Assembly: GCF_900497805.2 (NCBI RefSeq)
Contig: NW_020945064.1
Span: 9,280,420 to 9,344,419 of the forward strand
Source: Vombatus ursinus
Lineage: Eukaryota; Chordata; Mammalia; Diprotodontia; Vombatidae
DNA: 64,000 nt
Reading direction: 5' to 3'
A program made the translations under genes and the position numbers. Below, piece after piece: positions 56,040 through 64,000 of this stretch (its first letter is position 1; every line of letters starts with the position of its first letter). The notes below the pieces were generated by a model. It ran no database searches. It was given only the letters and a program-made list of their open reading frames with translations, and was not told the origin of the DNA.

Positions 56040-57715
56040 GTATCCTTTTACACCTCCCTAATCAGCTCATTCTCCCACTTACCACAGTGGTGCTTCCAAA
56101 TCTTTCATCCATCCTCAAACCTCAAACCTCTGCCTCCCCTATATCTCCCCCATCTTCAAAACCCCTCATTTGACCCATCCATTCCCCTGTCCTCTCTCTC
56201 TCCTCCTTCATCCTATAGTTCTCCTCTCTTTCATAGCTAAACTCATTGAGAAGGCCACTACTTCTTTTCCTTTCACTCTCTTTTTAACTGTCTAGTCCAG
56301 CCTCAGAATTCAGCGAAAACTGCTGTCTCCAAAGTTACCAGTGATGATCTCTTCATTATCACATCTAATAGCCTTTTCTCAATCCTCTCCGGTGACCTCT
56401 CCACAGCCTTCAACACTGTCAATAACCCCCTTCCACTCTTGTCTCCAGGTTTTCCTGGCGCTGCTCTCTCCTGGTTCTCCTCCAACCTGTTTGACTGCTT
56501 TTCTGTGTCCTTTGCTGTATCTTCATCGGCTTCTCTTTTAGCCTCTGTACTATTTTGCATGCCAATCTCATCATTTCCTATAGACTCCACTCCCATCTCT
56601 GTGCTGATGATTCTCAGATCTGCTCTCTCTTATTTCTCCTCTTACCTCTTTGACCACTCAATCTCCTCTGCTTACATCTTTATCCAGGTGATATTCTGTG
56701 TCCCACAAGGCTGTGTCCTGGGTCCTTTTCTCTCCTCCTCTATACCCTTTCACTTGATTTCATCAACTTCTAGGGATCTCTGTGCTAATGATTCTCCAGC
56801 CCTGATCAGTCTCCTGACCTACAGTCCCAATTTCAAACTTCTTTATTTCTCTCAAAGGCACCACCATCTTCCCATTCACGCAGGGTTGCAATCTAAGTTG
56901 GGTCATCCTCAGTTCCTTGCTCTTTTACTCCCCATGTCCAATTTGTTGCCAAGGCCTATTGATTCCTCACTCTTCTCTTCCTCACCCTACCCCCCCCATC
57001 CAGTCTGTTGCCAAAGTCTGTTGGTTTAACCTTTATAACATCTTTCACATACTCTCCTCTTGTGTCTTCTGACACTGCCATCACCCTTGCCCAGGACCTC
57101 ATCACTTTATGCCCAAACTACTATAATAGCTGGTCTACCACCAGTCTGTCCCAGATCTAGTCCATTCTCCACTCAGCTTTCAAAGGGATTTTCCTAAAGC
57201 ACACATCTGACCATGTTATCCCCTACTCAGTAAACTCCAGTGGCTCCCTATTACCTCCAGAATCAAATACAAAACCCTTTGATTTTAAAATTTTAAATCC
57301 CTTCAAAACTTGGCCCTCTCCTAGCTTTCCAATCTTCTTGCACCATACTCCCTTCCATATAAGTGGTGATCCAGTGACACTGGCCTCTCTACTATTCTGA
57401 CTCCTTGCATTTTCGATGGCTATTCCACGGGCCTGGAATGCTCTCCCTTCTTATCTCCATTTCCGGGCTTCCCTCCCCCCCCCCCCCCCCCCCAAGTATT
57501 TCCCCCTCCCCCTAATTGTTAGCACCTTCCCTCTGTGATTATCTCCAATTTATCCATCTCTATTTTGTTTCTATATTTCCCCTTGCTTATTACCCCCATT
57601 AGACTTGTGAGCTTCCTAGAGAAGGGACTGTTTTTGTTTGTTTATTTTTTTTTCTTTGTATGCCTAGTGCTTAGCACATTGTAGGAAGTTAATAAATACT
57701 TGTTGACCTGATTTG
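56040..57715 (+). mobile_element. L2 LINE, about 1.7 kb, RT region to 3' end
   Basis: + frames read FPGAALSWFSSNLFDCFSVS and CVPQGCVLGPFL, the L2 reverse-transcriptase motifs, and it closes with 'gtgagcttcctagagaaggg', 'tgtatgcctagtgcttagca' and 'aataaatacttgttgacc'. No intact frame. Confidence 0.85.
57475..57493 (+). repeat. 19-base C homopolymer
   Basis: An unbroken C run inside the L2 3' region. Length is prone to sequencing error. Confidence 0.9.
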
Positions 57716-58109
57716 AAATGAGCCCAGCAAAATATAACCCTTGTAGTACAATTCTGAGGAGGAATCTGTTCTGACATCTGTCATCTGTAGATATCCAGGT
57801 CCTTAAACCCCTTCCATCAATTTTCCTTCTGCCTGTATTTGTTTTCTAGACTCTACTATACCTATATGTTATTGCAAGTAGCCTAGACCCAGAAAAATCA
57901 ATCCTGGATGATCCCCCCCAAATGTACTCCTATCTACATCTCTATCGTCCCTTAGTATATTAATGTAATGGAATATTACTACACAGGCAGGTAAAGAGTG
58001 AAGGGAACAGAGTCAAAATAGCAAATGTACAAAGACTACAAAGCAAATAAAAAACATTAAAAGGCAATAAAACTCAAGTCAGATACAATGGACAAAGTTA
58101 GAACTATAC

Positions 58110-58325
58110 CTTATTGTTTAGTAGTATCTGACCCTTTGTAACCTGTATGGGGTTTTATTGACAAAGGTGCTGGAATGGTTTGCCATTTCCTTCCCTAGTG
58201 GATAAAAACAAACTGAGGTTAAATGACCTGCCCAGAGTCACACAGCTAGTATCCGAGGCTGGATTTAAACTCAAGTTTTCCAACTCAGATCCAGCACTCT
58301 ATCTGCTAAACCATCTAGCTGCCTC
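58110..58325 (-). mobile_element. Marsupial tRNA-type SINE, long form, degraded
   Basis: The reverse complement reads gaggcagctagatggtttag through 'gaaggaaatggcaaaccatt' to a BovB-like tail. Confidence 0.75.
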
Positions 58326-58739
58326 TGGAACTATATCAGTAAAATTAAAATACATATCCTTTTTATATGTTATAGAATTTGACTATCAGTTGTAATTAGA
58401 TTATGATTTCCCGGGAGGTTCTTTGGAGGAATTTGTTTCTGTGTTTATTAGGAATTGTGTCAAAAAATGTATCAACAACAGCAAAAAAATTGAAAAAAAT
58501 GTTCAGAGTCAGAAGATTGATTCTATTTCCTAATTTTCAGAAAATTAATATATTTTAAGTTTGTTTCTCTCCTTCTGCCCCAACCTTCCGACAAAAAATA
58601 TTTCCCTTACTCTCATCTTAAAATATTTGAGTATGAAAGGTAGGGACATGGGAGAGGTATTTTGTCTTTGATTTTTAAAAATGTTTAAATTAACAAAACT
58701 ATCCATGCTATTTCGAATTATTTTAAGAAAATGACTAAA

Positions 58740-58835
58740 ATGGAATGGAATAAGCATTTATTAAACACCTACTATGTGTGAGGCACTGTGCTAAGAACTT
58801 TAGAAATATCTCATTTTATACAACAACCCCGTAAT
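58740..58835 (-). mobile_element. MIR fragment
   Basis: 'aataagcatttattaaacac... gaggcactgtgctaagaac... tagaaatatctcatttt' is the reversed MIR 3' half. Confidence 0.65.
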
Positions 58836-59014
58836 TCTACCTTTAGAAGTAACAATATAAAAGTCGAAAAAACAGAAACAAAAATAAGAGATGTTGCTTT
58901 GGGAGGGAGAGCATAGAAATTTAGGTGTTGTAAACAAAATGTATCAGTAAATGTTTCTTTTTTTTTTTTTTAATAATCTATGCCAAATAAACAAGAAAAC
59001 AACTTTATCTGTTG

Positions 59015-59115
59015 TCCTCTTTCCCCACTAGAATGTAAACTCCTTGAAGGCAGATTGTTTACTCATATTTGTATCCCTAGCTCAGTACAGAACCTAGCAC
59101 AAAGATATATTAGAA
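59015..59115 (+). mobile_element. L2 3'-end fragment
   Basis: 'agaatgtaaactccttgaag', 'ttgtatccctagctcagtac' and 'agaacctagcacaaag' are an L2 3' end. Confidence 0.7.
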
Positions 59116-59119
59116 AGTT

Positions 59120-60730
59120 TCTCTATGCATCTTTTCATTTTGATCATCTCATTTATTTAGTGCATTTTTCTTAAATTAAAAAAAAAGAAAATTTGCAATT
59201 TTAAAACTGTCAAACAAGAATGTGACACTTAAGTAAATTTGGTGTCAAATCATTCCATTTCTGTTTGTATTTGGGTGAAAATCTCCATAATATCACGGGG
59301 AAAAAAATGATTCTGCCACTAAAAATCCAACATCATATTACTGTGTTCTACCGATGGGGACCTGTCTGGGCACATCCAAAGAATTCGTCACTGTCACCAA
59401 AGGAAGAAAGAAACATAACAAAGTGAAACTGATGTGCCACACTCAATATGGTTGCCCAGGCGTGTAAAGCCTGGGTGGGACTTATTTCTGCCGGTCCAGG
59501 CTTTCCCCACCTATTTTTCTGATGATTGGAAGGCAGACTACCCTAGCATGACCATCCAGGGTACTATTGGCTCGCTCTCCCATCAGTCACGCTGTCACCT
59601 CCTTGAGCTTTAGAACAAGTAAACAAACGGGATTGCTCAACGAGAGTGTGTTCAAAGTTATTCTCAGAAATGAAGAGGTCAGGCTGGCTTGCACGCTGAG
59701 ATGGGGACTTTAGTTAGGGAAGCATCGAAGGTATTGGGATTGTCACGATGCAGCTGTGTCCCTGTCCAGATAGAAATGCAGCAAAGGTTCAGGAGCTCAG
59801 GAATTCACAGTGTGGTCATTTAAATCAGCAGAAACCCAGGCTTGTAAGGATTATAGGGAACCTGGCTGGGGCAGAAGGCTGTCCCAAGATCCCGAAAGTT
59901 GTGTCAATCACCTGAATAGCTACTGCAGATATTAATCATTCTTTCTCCCCAGGTATATGATGGGTAGAGGTGACCAGTTGCTGAAATCTCCCAAGGCACC
60001 TTATTTTTATTTTTATTCTAACTTTAACAAACATATAAAAAAGAATGAACATTTCCTACTTGAAGTAAAGAGGATTATTTTGTGATTCTGTGAATGCTAT
60101 TATGTACTTTTTGTCTTTTTTTAAAGTATGTAATCAATTTATTTTTAATTTTGTTTTTATTTTGCATTTAACACATAAAAATTATTTCTATATACAAAAT
60201 AGGACAGAAGCTTATTTGTGAAACTGCCAGTCTCTAATAGGTACTGCTTGCTTCTTTAAAAGTTTATAACAAATTTATGATCTCACTTTAATTTTTCTTA
60301 TCCTGAACGTAACAAACACAAAAAAGAATTTGTCTATATATAAAGTAATCAAAGAGGGATATGAAACTGAATATTATGTATGGCTTGTTTTTTTAAAAAT
60401 GCATATAATAATTTCAGGGTGTCACTTTCAAAGATGTTCTGAAATTCTTTCTACTCTCTGCCATGCAGTTTATAAAATGCTGCAATGCCCTTCTTTTTTC
60501 TTTATAGCTCTCTCACCACTTAATTCTTTCCCCAGTTGGAAAAACAAAAAACAAAAACCACAATGTTTTTTAATAGATAAGCCCAGTCATGCCAAACAAA
60601 TCCACACATTTGCCCAGGCCACTTATTTTAAATTGTATTCTCTTGGTCCCTTTTATAGTGGACAACCCACCTTTAAGTATATTTTCTTTACTCCATCCAG
60701 TGTGGAATTTCTGGTGAGGAACAGGTATGG
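59120..60730. other. Intergenic stretch, nothing recognised
   Basis: A/T-rich except 59450-59960, which is more balanced in composition. No splice-bordered exon and no repeat family I can name. Confidence 0.5.
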
Positions 60731-60734
60731 ATTA

Positions 60735-60965
60735 CCTACATGGCACAGTTGATAGGATGATGGGTTTAGGTCAGGGGGACGAATTCAAAACTTGCCTCAG
60801 ACACATTCTAGCTGTGTATCACTTATCCTAGGAAGTCACTTATTCTTAGTTTTCTCATCTGTAAAATTATACGTTATATGTTATAAGGATAAAATGAGAT
60901 AACATTTGCAAAGTGCATTGTAAGCCTTATAGTGCTACATAAATACTAGTAGCTATGATGATGAT
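60735..60965 (+). mobile_element. MIR-like SINE
   Basis: 'aattcaaaacttgcctcaga', 'agttttctcatctgtaaaat', 'gagataacatttgcaaagtg' and 'gtgctacataaatactag' follow MIR order. Confidence 0.7.
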
Positions 60966-61284
60966 ATTTTCACCATTAGAAAGTCAGAACTAATATGGTT
61001 AGTCATGATTTTATCAAGCTTTTTGGCAAGAGAAGTAGTTATTTCAGAAAAAATCAGGATAGCCACTGTGAAATTTGAACTTAATTCTGAGCTTCCTTCT
61101 TACTCGTACTTTGTTAGTTCACATTAACAAAGATTCCATTGTTGCAGAGCAAGTTCTTAACTTTATAACAAGTGATTTTTTTTTTTCCTGTGCAAGCCTG
61201 CTTTTCCTTTCTTCTTCCGTAGGGATTTACTGAGAGCGGGGGGACAACCAACTTTCTTCTTACAAGTAGATTGTTTCATTCATT

Positions 61285-61370
61285 ATATTTATACATATAA
61301 TGGGTACCTAACACAGTGCCTGGCACATAAAAGGCGTTTAATAAATGTTTGTTGATTGATTGATCTATCT
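61285..61370 (+). mobile_element. L2 3'-end fragment
   Basis: 'cacagtgcctggcacataaa' followed by 'ggcgtttaataaatgtttgt' and tgattgattgat. Confidence 0.75.
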
Positions 61371-62099
61371 TAGCTTTACTTGAAAGGATTTGTTAGACTC
61401 TGAACAATGGTAATGGCCAACCGTGATTCCAGAGCTCCATGATGAAGCTTGCAAGAGAAGCGATGAACTCAAGGCGCAGACTAAGAAATACATTTTCAGA
61501 CATAGCCAATAAGGGAATGTCTTTTGCTTGACTATGCATATTGGTTATAAGTGCGATGTTTTTGTTCCTCCCCCTCCCCCATCATTGGGAGATAGAGAGG
61601 GAAGTTGAGGGGAAATAGGGAAAGGCTAGCAAAAGAAAAGGGAAAGAAAAAAATAATACAATCAATGAGGCATCTTAAAAAAAAAGACGGATGAGAAAAG
61701 GAAAACGTCCAGGAGCACCAATAAGAAGAAAGCTCTGAAAGCTAGAATTTATTCTTAAAAAGAATAACAAGGTGTACGTATGAGACCTGCAGTTTCATAA
61801 ATAATCCTATTTTTATATTTTTGAAACGCCCATTTTCTTTGGTGTTTGTTTAGTTCAGAATTAAAATAAAAATATGTTTTAAAAGGTACATTAGATTATT
61901 GGATAGAATGAGAACTGATACCAAGATATAATACACAGTCCAGAACCTTCCTTATTGTACATTAGTCTTTTAGGATTCTGAGTTCGGTGGTCATCTGTGG
62001 GTTCTCAGACTCACTCTTTCCCATCCACTTGTCTTCTGCCTGAATGTGCTTCCTAGAATTTATCACCTGTGCCTTCCTTTTTATTTCCAAAGCAGCAGC

Positions 62100-62310
62100 G
62101 CCCCAGTTCCGGTCTTTTAGAACTCATGCCTTAATTATTCCAATATCCTACTAACTGCATTCCTAACTTCACTTCCCTTCTTCTCTACTCTTTCTAGCAA
62201 CAAGAAATTTCCATTAAGATTTCTTAAACAGCATTTTCGTCATGTCATTCCCCTATTCAAAAAACTTTAGTAGCCCCCCTGACCCATAAGATAAAATAAA
62301 TTTTATTTTG
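62100..62310 (+). mobile_element. L2 fragment, weak
   Basis: 'catgtcattcccctattcaa' and 'aaaactttagtagcc' match the L2 ORF2 C-terminal region; the rest is degraded. Confidence 0.45.
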
Positions 62311-62629
62311 TCAGGAATTAACAGGGAGTTTGGTGGTATTAAACAAAAAAAAAAAAGTTGGCTTTTCAACCAGGTAAGCATGTACTACGTACCGGACTCA
62401 TGTTAGGCCTAAGGGATGGAGAAACAAGCAGAATCTCTGACCATTCTGCAGTTTGGGATTAGCTCGTCCATTTTCCTACCCTCGTCGTCTTAGTGCTGCA
62501 GAACTTCACAAGAAGCCTCCGCCCTCGTCGGACTGATTCGTCCTTAACTCCCGGACAGGTCATGCGCATTCATACCATTGCTCCTGTAGTTCCTCTCTCT
62601 GGAATGTCTGACTCCTTCCTCTCTTCCCC

Positions 62630-62690
62630 TTGGCCAACCACGGCAAGAAAACCCCCAGATGGGGTCACAAAGTATCTGACAAATGGGACA
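62630..62690 (+). mobile_element. SINE 3' tail fragment
   Basis: 'caagaaaacccccagatggg' and 'gtcacaaagtatctgac' match the 3' end of the long-form marsupial SINE. Confidence 0.5.
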
Positions 62691-62886
62691 CAAAAATGAA
62701 AAGGCCCGTGGCAGGTGGCAGGAGGCTGCAGTATTTATCCATAACGACTTGCAAGCAAGAAGTGACGTACAAGATATGACCTGTAACATAAATGACCAGA
62801 AAAAGTAGTGGGTCGGTCAAATACTGAGAACCAAGGATAATGGTTGAATTCTCACTGCTTCACTGATACCCCTTAAGAATTATGAG

Positions 62887-62962
62887 AACACACTTGACAC
62901 TTACTAGCTGTGTGACCCTGGGCAAGTCACTTAACCCCATCGCCTAGCCAAAAATAAAGAAA
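62887..62962 (+). mobile_element. Partial marsupial SINE
   Basis: 'cacttgacacttactagctg' and 'gtgtgaccctgggcaagtca' with a short A-rich end. 5' part missing. Confidence 0.75.
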
Positions 62963-63075
62963 TGAAGAATTCTGAGAATTGAAGGAAGTGTGAGGGCAGA
63001 TCCTCTGCAGAGAATTTATGGAAAGTCACGGACCAAAATCACACAGGATTAGAGCTGTACCAAGGAAAGGAGTCA

Positions 63076-63099
63076 ACACACACACACACACACACACTA
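63076..63099 (+). repeat. (CA)n microsatellite
   Basis: About eleven CA units. Confidence 0.9.
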
Positions 63100-63519
63100 A
63101 GGACATGGATCCTCTGAAGGATGATCCTGTTGTCAGAGTATCCCTCCTGACCATAATTTTCAGGTTGCCTCTCACAAAATCTCTCTGGTTCATGATTGAT
63201 CCAGGGAAATACCGAGAATGTTATTATCTAGGTCATTTTGCTCTCCCGTAAAAGGGCCCTCAGCTCCCCTTTGAACACTCAGGTTAACTTGTCTAATGGT
63301 AGGGGTTCAGCAATATTTATCAATTGAGTCAATCTTATACAAAATGTTTTGCATGACTGTCTATGTATAATGGTTATCATATTTCTTGCTTTCTCAATGA
63401 GTGGAGGAAAAGGTGGAGGGAAGGAGAGGAAACTGAAAATAAAAATGAAATTAAAGTCAATTAAATAGATCTCAGGCATGGAATTAGGTGTGAACACAAC
63501 CTAGACATCTCTATTTTCT

Positions 63520-64000
63520 CCTTATCCCTTGTTGTCACCTGATTAAGGCAGATCTTTTAATTAAGTAATCTCTCAATCACCTTACCCCCACTTAAGGGAT
63601 CTGCCTTAACCAAGTAAGAATGCCAATATTAAATAAATCAATCAAGTTAGGACATTCAACTAGGTTTGAGAAGTCCTGGAAAGCCATTGAATGAAATGTA
63701 GTAACGCTGTACAGGAGATATATTTGGATTGGCTGAAGAGACTTAGTCATGACCCACAGGTCATGCCAGTTTAGCTTCTAGAATTTTAATGTCTTCCAGC
63801 ATAGGGGAGAAAGTAATTCTAGCAAATACACAAACCAGCCCATTTAAAGGAATGACCTCACCCAGGTGAGGGCACGTCTACTGAATCAATGAATCAGTCA
63901 AGGGCATTAGGTGAGGTTTGGAGAAGCTCTTAAAAGCCATTGGACGAGTGGAATGATAATACCCGCTGGATGGGCTGAATAAACCTGATCGTGCCCCGTG
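63520..64000. repeat. Two diverged tandem copies of a 0.26-kb module
   Basis: 'taggtttgagaagtcctgga', then 'aagccattgaatga' and 'gattggctgaagagac' (from about 63660) recur as 'gaggtttggagaagctctta', 'aagccattggacga' and 'gatgggctgaataaac' (from about 63910). The second copy runs off the window. Confidence 0.55.

Noticed and set aside
56439-57029. 196-codon open frame as a host gene
   Set aside because: It is L2 LINE sequence (GAALSWFSSN and VPQGCVLGP motifs).

Overview
The window looks like nuclear DNA of a marsupial. The gene content is ordinary mammalian, but the repeat set is marsupial in character: many tRNA-type SINEs that open with a 'gcagctaggtgg' box, a BovB/RTE LINE, marsupial-type L1 3' ends, and a dense background of L2, L3/CR1, MIR and hAT relics. 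The species cannot be fixed from the sequence alone.

Two protein genes can be read exon by exon. The first is the 3' two-thirds or so of ZCCHC14 (SAM domain plus CCHC zinc knuckle protein), on the + strand. Ten coding exons lie between 15902 and 29933, giving 843 residues in an uninterrupted frame, and a 3'UTR of about 4.3 kb ends near 34.2 kb. Its 5' exons lie left of the window, so 1-15901 is one large intron as far as I can see. The second is MAP1LC3B (autophagy protein LC3B), on the - strand. It is complete: four coding exons at 47247-47208, 40632-40577, 38153-38047 and 37359-37188 encode 124 residues. It starts in a CpG island (about 46.4-48.1 kb) and has a 3'UTR that probably ends near 35.87 kb. 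The two genes converge and their poly(A) signals are about 1.7 kb apart, the same neighbour arrangement as on human 16q24.2.

Layout. 1-15.9 kb: ZCCHC14 intron packed with L2, L3, L1, SINE, MIR and hAT relics and one false assembly gap at 10.3 kb. 15.9-29.9 kb: ZCCHC14 exons; one intron carries a 2.5-kb BovB LINE with a younger SINE inside it. 29.9-34.2 kb: ZCCHC14 3'UTR. 34.2-35.9 kb: short intergenic gap. 35.9-47.5 kb: MAP1LC3B. 47.5-48.1 kb: GC-rich promoter flank, with a GC-enriched SINE at its edge. 48.1-64 kb: intergenic, mostly LINE and SINE relics (including a 5'-truncated L1 with a clean target-site duplication inside an L2) and a diverged tandem module at the right edge. No FBXO31 exon, the expected next gene from human synteny, was recognised.

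I found no tRNA, rRNA, CRISPR, operon-like or novel multi-gene system, and no LTR retrovirus-like element I could defend. The items most worth a second look are the false gap, the datable nested insertions, the His/Gln/Pro tract of ZCCHC14, the divergent C-terminal tail of LC3B, G-rich tracts and a Kozak-perfect divergent ORF at the MAP1LC3B promoter, and an old duplication interrupted by the BovB copy.
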